64,000 nucleotides of DNA from Tetrastigma voinierianum (Eukaryota; Streptophyta; Magnoliopsida; Vitales; Vitaceae). The notes beneath the pieces are model-generated. The model did no database searches, was not told where the DNA came from, and worked only from the letters and a program-made list of their open reading frames with translations. Where the stretch lies: contig JAEQBH010001144.1 of assembly GCA_016808115.1 (NCBI GenBank), positions 186,001 through 250,000 on the forward strand. The letters are read 5' to 3'. The position numbers and the translations under genes were made by a program. Every line of letters begins with the position of its first letter. The first letter of the stretch is position 1. Shown here one piece after another: positions 47,523 to 58,302 of the stretch.

Positions 47523-48851
47523 TGTCTCGGTTGGGAAGTGATTGAGTACGAAATGTAATGCCGATTTCAAGCCATGTTTATAGCAGGTTTTATGCGCTTT
47601 TTTTGTACTAATCGACTTTAATAACCTAATTGATGCATCGAGGTCCCGGCTTTGTCACTAATCACATTTTATAGCTATTTTTAGTAGTTTTGCAGGTCAA
47701 ATGCCTCATAATTCCTCAATTCAATTCAAACACGATGAACCCGAGCCGAATTTGAAGATGCGTGATCAAACCAGAGGAATTTTAGAGCATATACTGAAGA
47801 GAAGGAGCTCAGTGGAAATTTTGTAGGGTTGCGAGTTCGCGACGCAGAGATGTCGCGGTTGCCGATTACGATACGCGAACCTTTGCTCACACAGTGACTA
47901 CTTTTTGACCCGCCTTTTTGGTGGTTTTATACAAGTTTACCCTAATGTAATTTTGGTTTTTTAACACATTTTTATAATTTCCTTATACTGAGCACCTATA
48001 TAAGCTCGATCTTTGCTATAATCAAATCAACTTTTGTCGCTTCATCGATCAATCAAAAATTTGGCACTAAGCTTCCTCTCCCTCTTTGTTGTTTGTGATT
48101 TTCTCTTCTCTCCCTTCACTTTCTTGCATCTTGGTAGCCAAACACCCCTTGATGACAAATCAAAGGGATGCTTGAATAAAACCTATCCTTGAAGGAGAAG
48201 GGCCTTGGAATGATTTCGGGCTTAGCTGCATGTTCTCATGCTCTTCATATAGGCATTTAAGGGTATTAGTGCTCCTGCTTCTCACCTTAGGTTAAAATCT
48301 CTTAGGCATGCTCTCCCTAATGTGTATTTGGCAAGCTTTTTGGGTTCAATGGATACTTTCACTAGATCTACTGATGCCCAGTTAGTTGTCTCTTGTTAGT
48401 TATTGTTGGGTAGGTTTTTTAGATATGTTTTCACTGTTAGGGACATTTATACCTAACCAAATGTCGTCTTTTAAGAGGAAAACTCTTAGGGTTTAGGTTC
48501 TAAAGCTAAATGAAGATCTGGTTCGGGAAATGACTATATGTCATGCTCCTAGCAGCGAGGAAAAAAGACCAGTATGTCGGTTAACCTAGGAACCCTAGCC
48601 GGTGGCTCGAGACTTGAAAGGATTTCTCTTAACTCTTTACTTCAGTTATTTCATTTTTCAACCATTCACACACTTGTTTTCCACCAATGACCCTATAAGT
48701 CCAACGAGGGAGGAGCTTGCATTTTTCAATGCCTTGTAACTCGTCTCAGAAGAAAACCCATCCTTGTGTTCAACCACAGAGCCTTATCTTGTATTGGCTT
48801 TGCTACGTCGATGATAGGAATCTGGGTTATAAATTTTGTTGATTCCGAACA
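47523..48851 (+). repeat. TE4 3' LTR (1.33 kb)
   Basis: Partner of 19,684-20,993; starts TGTCTCGG and ends near CCGAACA. The conserved TATATAA is at 47,997-48,003. The copies differ by many small indels. Confidence 0.85.
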
Positions 48852-49975
48852 CCTACTTGGCTTTGAAACGAATTAGTGGCTGAGTGGAACTGGGAGCACG
48901 TCACGATGGACTTTATGACCCACACTACTTTCCATGGGCCAGTGCGGAGACATGGCGGGTATGGGTGATGGTAAGGCCAGGCTCGTGGAAGTCGACACAT
49001 TATTACCTGTGTGGATGACCTTCAGCAGCTGGAGGAAGTCTGGGTTGTATATCCCGAGGATAGATCCATCTTCATGGGTGCCCGGTATCCAATGGTGTCA
49101 AGCGAGGGCAGAGATTTGGCGCACTTTTGGGAATAGTTTCAAAAGGCTATGGGCACATGGTGACCATGGTCGATAACTCACCAGCGGACCAGATGGGGTC
49201 GAGAGAGGGACCATACCAGTGTTAGAAGGGCATCTTGTGAGCATAAATGTGATCAGCCAAGGGTAGGCGGGAAGAGAACTTGCCGCTGGTGGTCGCCCAC
49301 ACAACAGCCGGTTATCGAGGCGAGTACACGGATGGCACCATATGAGGAACGCATTGTATGGGAGAGCCTGTCACGGATCACGTATTTGTTGGGTGATGTA
49401 GGAGAAGAGCTAAAATCCTTGGTCACGTGCGATCGAACACCTCGGAGAAGATAGGCTTGATACGACCGGCCGTCTTCTCCGCGGCTTAGGAAGTAAGCGA
49501 AAAAGTTACACGACATACGAGAAGTCGACGGTTTGAGAAGTTTGGCGATCCAGATGGCTAGCGAAGGTGATGTCCCAAGAAGAAGAGTGATCCGGGTTAA
49601 GCGAAGCGAGGAAGCTATCGTCAGGTTCATTCAGGCCGCCGAGACACTTTCGAGAGGGTGGGCACTGTAGCGTACCAGTTAGCTTTACCGCCCAGCATGT
49701 TAGGTGTCCATGAGGTGTTCCATGAGGTGTTCCATATCTCCATGCTCCGGAGGTACACTCTTGATCCAGCTCATGTAGTGGATTGGGGAGAGATTGAGGT
49801 TGACACAGATGAGACCTTCGAGGAGGGACCATTGTGCGGCTATGGATGATGTAAGTAGGGATCGGGTTTGCGACCTTGAGCCGTGAGGCTAGTGAATCTT
49901 GTGGCTGTGCAGGTGGAGTGGAGTACAACTTGGGGCGCGAGGACACGATGCGAGACCCACTTAGATTCATAACTG
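48852..49975 (+). pseudogene. TE1 integrase core, C-terminus and chromodomain remnant
   Basis: It starts right after TE4 with AEWNWEHVTMDFMTH, the 'PEWKWEH-TMDFV' word of Tekay/Del integrase. Next come a SSEGRDLAHFWE word (family 'SDRDPRFTAHFW'; the first aspartate is changed) at about 49,098-49,130, and a THQRTRWGRERD word (family 'HPQTDGQSERT'). At 49,658-49,849 one frame reads GTVAYQLALPPSMLGVHEVF, MLRRYTLDPAHVVDWGEIEV and DTDETFEEGP. Near 49,900-49,970 VQVEWSTTWGA-like words fit a chromodomain ('KV-W--HG-EEATWE'). TE4 sits between this piece and 19,683. Confidence 0.85.
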
Positions 49976-50130
49976 TTTAGGGGATGAAGGTATGCATTTT
50001 AGTCGTTTAATAATTAAATGACTAGTTTCCATGCATGACATAGTGCACATTGCATATGCATGTGATTTGTTGTGATTGTGTGGAATTTCGGGACGAAATT
50101 CTTTTTAGGGGGGGGGGGGGGGAAGGAGAA
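49976..50130 (+). other. TE1 spacer and polypurine tract with G15 run
   Basis: TTTCGGGACGAAATTCTTTTTA, given here as two adjoining words (TTTCGGGACGAAATTC and TTTTTA), precedes 15 consecutive G (50,108-50,122) and AAGGAGAA. The LTR start TGTAAGACCCC follows at 50,131. The layout is the standard Tekay/Del 3' LTR entry; the G run is unusually long. Confidence 0.85.
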
Positions 50131-51914
50131 TGTAAGACCCCAAAAAATTCTAATTTTCTTAAAAAATGACAAAATGGTAATTTAATTCAAATCACAGAGT
50201 ACTACGAATCCCGGATGATGAAGCGGAGGCTTACATGCATTGGAATGGGTCTCGTGAAATCTAGCTATCGCCGTGTCAATTTCGTCGAATTTCGAAACGA
50301 TGGAATTTCCGCGTTTTTGAGCGCAAGGGTGGTGCGAGACACTTGGCACATTTTGAGTGGCTCAAGATGAGACACATATCAAGTGGAGAACTAGTTAAAC
50401 ATGAGCTCAAGTGTGGGCCATAGGTGACATATGACATCATGTCATTGTAAGGAAATCCATGGTAGATGGATAAGAGGATAGGGAAATCCAAGTTCTACTA
50501 ATGGGAGGTTGACATGTGGCATAAGAGGACAAGTCTCTTGACCCCAACTCGACCCAACTGGATTGGATGGGGGAAAATATAGAGAGAGAAAAGGAAAGAG
50601 GAAAAGAGAGAAGAGAGTTTTTTAGAGTGAAGGCTCTCGCTTCTCTGAATTTTTGGCAACTCGATCGAGTGATGCAGAGCGAGCCAGCGAGGATTGATCA
50701 TATTGCAAGGCTAAAAACGTAGGTGCCGGTGTTATGGAGTTTTCGGCGAGCTACGGGAGGTAAAGTTTTCTCCTACTTTAGTTATTCTTTGGCTAAGAGC
50801 CATTTTTAATGAATGAGGGATATCTTGTGTGGCACAGATGGCGGGCCATTTCGATCCCAGGTGGGGTGGGTGAATCACCCAGGTGATGGGTGAGCTGACC
50901 GAGGCAGTGGGTTGAACATTCATGTGACCTTGTGTGTTGTGATGTGCTTTTTGTGTAATTATTTAGGTAGTTCCAAGATGGACTACCGAATTGTTTATTA
51001 GCCCATGTGAGCTAATTTTTGGTGTTATTGCTATAAATGAATAATATGTTGTGTTGTGTAAATTTTGTTAATATATGCATGCCTGATATATTAACATGGA
51101 TTATTGTGAAATGACATATTGCATTTCATATGCACCGGGGTAACCTAGAACAGTAGGTGTGAGTGCATGACATGAAAAACATGGTTATCAAATGAATTTG
51201 ATGGGAAGATTTTTCGAAGAATTGCCTTGGAGAGTTTTCCAACAATAGTTTATCTCGGAGGATGACCCATGGCATTTCGGAGGATTTGCATCAGCGATTC
51301 ACCTCGGAGGGTTGTCAAATATAATTTCGCGGAAAGGTGGTATTATGTTTTTTCAAGAACAAAAACCTTTTGTTTTGAACGATGTTTCACACCCCTGGCT
51401 TAGGCATGCGTGAGGGAGTCGTGAGGATTTCGAGATGTGGAAAATTTGAGTCACATTCTTATCCATAACATGTAGACATTTGAGTAGGGACATATATGTT
51501 TTACTTAAATGTTCGGTGTGCCCTTGCATGAGCACTTAGGTGGGGAGTAACCCATGTAGGAAAATATCACTACTAGGCATTGTTCACCTCGTCGAGGGAA
51601 AAAAATTATTTCAAGTATTGAAGGTTAACTTGGGGATGGGACGCATCCGAGGTCTTAGAGACGAAGAAATGACCATATATGGTCTTGTTATGTATTTTTT
51701 TAAAAATCATGGTAAAAGACCCAGTTTTTGATAGTTTGTAATAAAACAAAATTGTAAATTAACTATTTTTTGTATAAAATATACATTTTGGTGAGTGTGG
51801 ATGTATGGGCATGGTCTGGCCATTTTTACTCATATATGAGTCTCATGATATGACACACACAGGTTTCCGCAGGTTGACAGTGGTCAACGGGACCCCCGGG
51901 ATAGGGGCATCACA
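50131..51914 (+). repeat. TE1 3' LTR (1.78 kb)
   Basis: It starts TGTAAGACCCC after the PPT and ends GGGGCATCACA at 51,914. No coding sequence is seen. Its first 650 bp resemble, in inverted form, the sequence that follows it (51,915-52,597), and the solo LTR TE10 (60,423) is a relative, sharing ATCTAGCTA and GAATTTCGTCGAATT words. Confidence 0.9.
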
Positions 51915-52597
51915 CTCACAACACCAAAAACCATTTCATGACTTTTTAGACAAAGAATATCCGTGAAGAAAACCCGCTATATAAGTTGTTGAAAACTCCA
52001 GCGATACACCTCTTGCACGCGTGTAGGCTGCTTTGTAGTGGGGATCAACTTTGCATCTTATCTCGTCGGGATCGACGGTCAGTCATCGAGAGAAAATCCC
52101 TAAGAGTAGAGCTTCTCACTCTAAAACTCTCTCTTCTTCTTTCTCCCCTCTCTCCATTTGCTCTCCCCCTCCCAATGGGTTGGTCAAGCGTGGAGTCGAA
52201 GGGAATTATCTCTAACACATACATGTCAACATCTCTCCCTCGTGGTTATTTTTTGATTCCTTGTCATATCATCCAACATAGATTTGCATGATAACATGTT
52301 GCCATGTGTCTCATGGTTACTCATTTGAGCTCATGTTTGACTCATTACAGCGTAATGGCGTGGCGCCTCTTGGCCGCTCAGCGATGTCTTGAAGTGTCGC
52401 GCGCTCCCCGAGGCAGCGTGATGAAAATTCGGACTATCTCGGAGTGACGGGGAAATTCAACGTGGTAACTAGATTTTTGTAAAGGCGATTCCAGCGATTG
52501 AAGTCGGGTTTTTGTCATCCGAATCTGAAAATTCGATTTTGAGCCGAAGTACTATTTTATCCTTTTCAAAAAATTAGAACTACGGGATCACCCCACA
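51915..52597 (-). repeat. TE0: inverted LTR fragment next to TE1
   Basis: Read on the minus strand from 52,597 it begins TGTGGGGTGATCCCG and then follows the first part of the TE1 LTR: TTCTAATTTTTTGAAAAGG, ATCTAGTTACCACG-TTGAATTTC, ATGAGCTCAAATGAG and a GA-rich AGAGAGAGTTTTAGAGTG. It stops exactly at the end of TE1. The simplest reading is that TE1 inserted into this older minus-strand LTR, with the rest lying left of the window. Confidence 0.7.
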
Positions 52598-52784
52598 ATT
52601 TATTAAATCTGTGAGGCATAGGGATGACTTGGGTATATACTTTTTTTTAACAACTAATCCTTTGGTTACAATGTAGTGAATTATCCCTAACTCAAGACCT
52701 CTCCCCTCCTTATATCCTATCTTTCTTACATGAGATATCATGATGGGCAACTTGGGTATATACTTAATAACAGATTCTTGTTTT
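52598..52784. other. Unassigned spacer
   Basis: About 190 bp. GACTTGGGTATATACTT-like words occur twice (52,624-52,640 and 52,750-52,764), a small local repeat. No gene is seen. Confidence 0.5.
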
Positions 52785-54838
52785 AAGTCGGGTTTGACAA
52801 TGTTTTTAGAAGTGTTTTGAAACGTAAAAACACTTTTAGTATTTTTAGGACAAAAGGGGTTTGAGAACATTTTCAAAGCGCTTTTGGATTCAAAAAACAC
52901 TTGGAGTGGACACGAGAAGCACTTGAGAGGTGTTTTTTTTTAAAAAACACTTTAAATTTTTTTGGATATTCCTAAAATACTACTTGTTTATCCTTAAATA
53001 TCTATTTCTTTTTCCTTAAAACATCTATTTATTTTATTTAAAAAAAATCCAAATAATATCATATATTTTAAAAATTCAAATAATTCAAATCTCTTTGTAA
53101 ATATTTAAAAATTTTCTATAATCATAAAAAACAATTTTATAAAAAATAATTATTTTAATTTTTTATTAATACAAAATTTTTCATACATTTATTAATTAAT
53201 TTATTATTTTCATAAATATTTTTATAATTTTAAAATTTTAAATATTTCTATAAATATTTTTAAATTTTTTATGATCATAAAAATAATTGACTTAGATTTT
53301 ATTAATATAAGTACATATGTATTTATCAATACGATACTCCCGAGCTTGGCGAAGTACGCTTCTTATAACAGTGTTTCTAGGCAAAACGTTTTTCCTGACA
53401 TCACTTCTATCATAAACATTTTTATAGGAATCCCTAAAAGTGATTCTACAAAAGTTTTTTGTAACAAGTCAGCATATGTATAAAAATGATTTTGTATCAT
53501 TAAAATTACCAAAAAGGACATTTAATATTTATTTATAAAAATAGGATATCACTTGGCATAAATATATAAATTTTATTATAAAAGTATACAAATACACATA
53601 TAAAATTTTATATTAATAAAACCTAAATCAACTATTTTTATGATTATAATTTTTTAAAAAATATTTATAGAAATAAGTGAATTAATGAATAAACAAATAC
53701 AATTATAAAAATATTTAAAAGTATTTATAAAAACATTTGAATTAATTAATACACATATAAAATTTCTTATTAATAAAAAATTAAATAATTATTTTTATAA
53801 AATATTTTTTATGATTATAGAATTTTAAAATATTTACAAAAATGTTTAATTGTTTGAATTTTTAAAAGCCATATCCTATTTTTAAATAAAATAAATATAT
53901 ATTTTAAGGAAAAACAAATAAATATTTAAGGATAAACAAGTAGGTATTTTCAATGTTTTAAGCAGGCCGAAGGCCGTGATCATTGTCGAGTCGGCCCAGG
54001 CCACAAAGCCGGTTGAGTTCGATCAAAAAACAGATTTTGCATTGAGCGGCACTGAGCCGCGGAAGCCGGCGGTCGGACCCCGTGGCCCGGGATGAACCGG
54101 CCGGTTCTCGGCGGCAGTGGTTATTTGCTACAAATTTTTTTTAAGTTAAAATGACATCGTTTTGATGTTTTTTACATCTAAACTACGTCGTTTTGCTTAG
54201 CATTAGAAAACTTATAGGGTTAAAAAGCTTATAACTAAAAAAAAATTTCAATTAAATATGCGAGGAATTAAGTAGTTTGAATATGGGAAGGAACTTACAG
54301 GGAACGCTCACACTACTTTGCTAGCGAATTTGTGATTATTTTAGATATTAACAAGAGTATATATTACTACTAATTAAGTATATATTTATATAAATAGGAT
54401 TTATTCCATTTTAATATGTTTCATATATCAACATTATACATATTTTAAAATAAAATTTAAAATATTTTTTTATATAAAAAAGTAATAAATAATATCTTAA
54501 ATATTATTAATTATATATTTTAAATATAAGCAATATATTTGTCGATCAGGTTCCGAAAGCCACGGTTCGACCAGGTGGAGCCAATGAGCGAGTGAGCGGT
54601 AACTTTTCCGGTTTAAGTCCGTCCGAGTTTTTAAAACATTGGGTATTTTAGGAATATCCAAAAAAATTTAAAGTGTTTTTGAAAACGCATTCCAAATACT
54701 TCTCACGATCTTACTCAAGTGTTTTTGAACTTCAAAACACTTTTGAAAATAGTACCAACATTTTTTTTTTGTCATAAAAACACTTAAAAGTATTTTTAGT
54801 ACTAAAAACACTCTAAGAAGCATTGTCAAACAAGCCTT
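52785..54838. mobile_element. Foldback-type element with long inverted arms
   Basis: The two ends are inverted copies. The left GGTTTGACAATG and right CATTGTCAAAC edges are followed inward by matching blocks: the AAAACACTTTT words, CACTTTAAATTTTTTTGGATATTCCTAAAATAC in two parts, ATCCTTAAATAT, CTATAATCATAAAAAA, and TTTTATTAATATAA. Each arm is at least 530 bp, with a unique centre of about 200 bp at 53,340-53,540. Removing the MITE at 53,951-54,641 gives about 1.36 kb. It encodes no transposase. Superfamily and target duplication are unresolved. Confidence 0.8.
53951..54641. mobile_element. hAT-like MITE nested in the foldback element
   Basis: 691 bp with an 11-bp perfect terminal inverted repeat, CAATGTTTTAA at 53,951 and its complement ending at 54,641. 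It is flanked by the 8-bp direct repeat GGTATTTT (53,943-53,950 and 54,642-54,649). An 8-bp duplication is typical of hAT elements. The ends are rich in CCGG/GGCC words (53,980-54,110 and 54,550-54,630) and the centre is AT-rich with no transposase frame. Removing it rejoins the right arm of the foldback element, confirming the order of insertion. Confidence 0.88.
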
Positions 54839-55243
54839 GAACCTTACTCTTTCTATTTTATTTGATTTTTATATCTAGTATATACGTAATTACACATTTT
54901 TTTATTTTTTATTCTCAAAGTTATCTTAGATTTTTGATAATTTTTTTTACTTTTACATATCGTTATCAATCAATCAATCAAAGGATCAAATTTAATTTAA
55001 TTTTTTTTAAAGCCAACTTTTTTTAAGAATATAACTAATTTTTATCATTTGTTCAATTTTAATTTTAATATCATATATAATTAGTTTTTTAAAATGAATA
55101 ATTTTTAGTATTATAATATATTTATCTATAATAAATGATGATATATTTAAGTAATGATGATTATATATATTTTAGTGTATTAAATGTAAATATTTAAAAA
55201 TTAAAATAAAAAGCTATCCGGATATCGAACCTAATTTTTTTAT
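54839..55243. other. AT-rich host-like DNA with dispersed repeat copy A (54,849-55,020)
   Basis: No gene. The stretch 54,849-55,020 resembles 57,908-58,060 in direct orientation: TATATC/CATA, TAATTACACA, TTTTATTTTTTATT, AAAGTTATCT and AAAGGAT-AA, then a T run. The rest is AT-rich. Confidence 0.6.
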
Positions 55244-57766
55244 TGTGACGCCCCAAAATCTAGGGATCCCGTTGACCAACCGTCAACCTACGGAATTACT
55301 ACCTTAGGTCATAGCGCACCTAAGTCTTGGTACCAAACGAGTACCAATTACTTGTGGACATCGAATTACTCGACACCACCTCGAAACGTTTCTTTTTACT
55401 GGGACCCATTCATCCATATTTACGTTGCAAATATGAGAATAATACACTAAAACAGTTCGTATGAGCTCGGTCACGACCCTCTTACCATTATTACATACCC
55501 GACTATATTAGCAATCGTTAAAAAAGAATGTAATTACAATTCTTTTATACAAAACACAAGCTAGAACTAGTTTGTCCCAAGCATTTTTACAAAGGAAATA
55601 TTGATTTTATCTGGTACGTGTCGGCCTCTTTGTAATCACGACGCTTGTTTTGATGCGTAGATCTCTGGGGTGTAGACCTCACGCACTGAAAGGGTTGTCC
55701 CATAAAGGTGATCACGCGATAGAATACCTTCTACAGGGGCTGCTTACAGCTTTAAGTATACGTCGCGATGTTCGCTCAGCATTTCACATTCACATTCCAG
55801 CAAAGAACATGTCAATTCTATATGGAATCTACATGTCATGCATGAAATGAGATCACGACTCATCATGTACCATGGGCAGAGTCCTCCGCAAGGCTCACCT
55901 CACTTTTATAGCTAAGCCCATGTGTGATAAGCCGTCGTGCGGATGACATCCGATGATCATTTTCAAAAACAAATAATTTCATTTAAAGTTTTTGGATGAT
56001 ACACCACAATGATCATTTTATATTGTTCAAAACCATGCGGCACATGGGTAGCGGATTTTTGGTGTCTCCATGATAGCTTAGCCAAACCCATACACTTTTT
56101 ATGACGCTCATGGTTGGGGGGACTATGTCGACCATGGTGGCGGGTTTTCACTTTCGATGGGGATCATCCTTCTTCTTGCGTCACGAGCTGCGTAGTACTG
56201 CTTTACCATTTTATTCAGCGGTCGACTCCCTTCGAGCGTTGTCCCATTCTTAGAGCCCGCGATCAAACACCAAACGCAGTGTCAATTCATTAACCATGCA
56301 CTCACACCCATTGAATGGGATGTCCTCATGCATATGCAATGCAATATGCCATTGCATGTTATATCATGTCACATGCATAATGAATGCTACATGGACAACA
56401 TAATCCACACTACTTACTGATGTCATGGACAATCACATCTCACTTGACTTCCATACATCCCATTTCATTCATGTCAATATATCATACAAGCATATAATAT
56501 CAACATTCACATTCAACATGTCATTATATGATCAAGCAATGACACACACAAAAAGCGAAGCCCTTATATTAGCCATTGCACATAACAGATTCATCACCAG
56601 GTCAACATGTTAGAGCACTGCATTGACATCGAAACATGTCACTCGGCTAAGAAAGCGACACGCACTCGAATAAAGATCATACAATGGCCCTGACAAAGCC
56701 ACACCAATCACAAACCAAGCCACGAGACCGACCCGAAACAGGCTGCAAACATAGGCCTCGGACAATGTAAAAACTCACACAGACATAGCCTGCCCGCTGG
56801 CGAAGTGAGTTCCACAAGCGGAATAAAAGTCCATCTTCACGCCCCGGGTTCACCTAGGTGTGGAGTCCATGCCCTAGGCGGACCTTCGCCTGGGCGGGCC
56901 AGCTACTTCCCATGGGTGAGCCTTTACTTCGCCCCAGGTTAGAATAACCTTCCGTGGGAGTCCATGGGAGGATCCACCTTCGCCTAGATTGAAACATCAA
57001 ACATAACCCAAAAACCCCCATTTTCTTTGCCAAACAGGCCCTTAAATGAAAAAAAAACCTTATTTTCTCAGCCCAAAGATGGAAAGTAAGCCAAGGTAGA
57101 AAGAATCCATTACCTCTAGGAGTGTGATACATGGGAAGGAAGCCTCCTAAACCCGATAACTTTGATTTCCCGAAATCACCCCTCGTGGATCTTTGGCGAA
57201 ATCCCTCTTTTTCCAGTACCCACGCGTACCCCTTGTCTATGCGATGAACTCTCGTTCTTGTCCCGAAGAAAACCGATCAACAGAACTCTATAGATATTGG
57301 GAGGAAGCCTTGACTGTCCTCTCTCTCTCTCTATCAAAACAAGGAAAACGGGCCCTTCTAGCCCTAATTTCTCTTTTGTCCCAACTTAAGTTTAAATTGG
57401 ATGTGTGGCCCACGTCGCACTTGTCCACCCACGTTCGGGTTAGATTTAGGCGGCGATTTATTCTTCAGTTCGGGTTCCAAATTATATCCGTGAGGAAACT
57501 TGCCGAGTCATTTCCCAACCGAAGTTTTTCGTAAGCAATCTAGTCCATAAAGTCAGCTGGACACCTATTGCAACGTGAAAATCCAACTGTCTTGGAATTT
57601 GAAAAAAAATCGTCTAGGTAACTAGATTTTGCAAGACGAATCCAACGGTGAGTTCCATTTCGCCACCCGAGACCAAGAAAATTTCCATATTTTCAACCTT
57701 TACTATTTTAGCAATTTACCGTTATGCCCCTTTTCGGAAAAATTCGATTTTTCTCGAGATTTTACA
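55244..57766 (-). mobile_element. TE8: solo LTR (2.52 kb) with intact target duplication
   Basis: On the minus strand it starts TGTAAAATCTCGAG at 57,766; the other end, on the plus strand, is TGTGACGCCCC at 55,244. Flanks are TTTAT on both sides (55,239-55,243 and 57,767-57,771), a perfect 5-bp duplication. The ends and inner words (such as CCGTTGACC near the end) resemble the TE2-type Tekay/Del LTR. There is no internal region, so it is a product of LTR-LTR recombination. Confidence 0.9.
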
Positions 57767-57771
57767 TTTAT

Positions 57772-57826
57772 TTCCTTAAAAAATAAAAATAAAAATAATA
57801 TGAATAATACTTGATTTATATTTTTC

Positions 57827-57866
<40 letters not shown>

Positions 57867-58302
57867 AAAAACGCAAGTTTGTAGATATATACGATTCGTG
57901 TTTTACTTTTTCTTTTTTTATTTCATTTTATATCCATATACATAATTACACACAGATTTTATTTTTTATTTCCAAAAGTTATCTCTTAAATTTAGATTTT
58001 TTACTTTATCATCATTATCAATGAAAGGATAAAGTTTAAGTTAAATTTTTTTTTTTACATAATTTGAATTAATTTCAAATTATATATTATAATTTCTTTT
58101 GAACTTGAAACTACCAAATATTTTACATCTCCAAAATAAATCTATAGGGAGCTTAATTACTCGCATCTTTTGAAATCAAATTTTTATTTGTCATACACTT
58201 GTTTCTCTGTTTGAAGATTAAAACAGGTGATCTAATAACACATACGAAAGAGGAAGCGAAAGAAGAAGCGATAAGAAAAATATCAAGTATTAATAAATAT
58301 GA
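57772..58302. other. AT-rich host-like DNA with (AT)17 and dispersed repeat copy B
   Basis: (AT)17 lies at 57,831-57,864. Copy B of the 165-bp repeat is at 57,908-58,060. 58,200-58,302 leads into the F-box remnant. No other feature is seen. Confidence 0.65.

Larger units (their letters stand above)
19684..48851 (+). mobile_element. TE4: Athila LTR retrotransposon carrying three later insertions
   Basis: The two LTRs (19,684-20,993 and 47,523-48,851) align end to end. Removing TE5, TE6 and TE7 leaves about 9.8 kb in all: LTR, leader, gag pieces, protease, RT, RNase H, integrase, 3' non-coding region and LTR. ACACC is present on both outer sides (19,679-19,683 and 48,849-48,853), fitting a 5-bp target duplication if the LTR ends are placed one way; the alternative end at 48,851 would break this. 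It is inserted between the integrase zinc finger and the catalytic core of TE1. Confidence 0.85.

Noticed and set aside
53271..53483. 70-residue frame in the centre of the foldback element as a transposase
   Set aside because: Too short, AT-rich, partly within the inverted arm, and without catalytic motifs.
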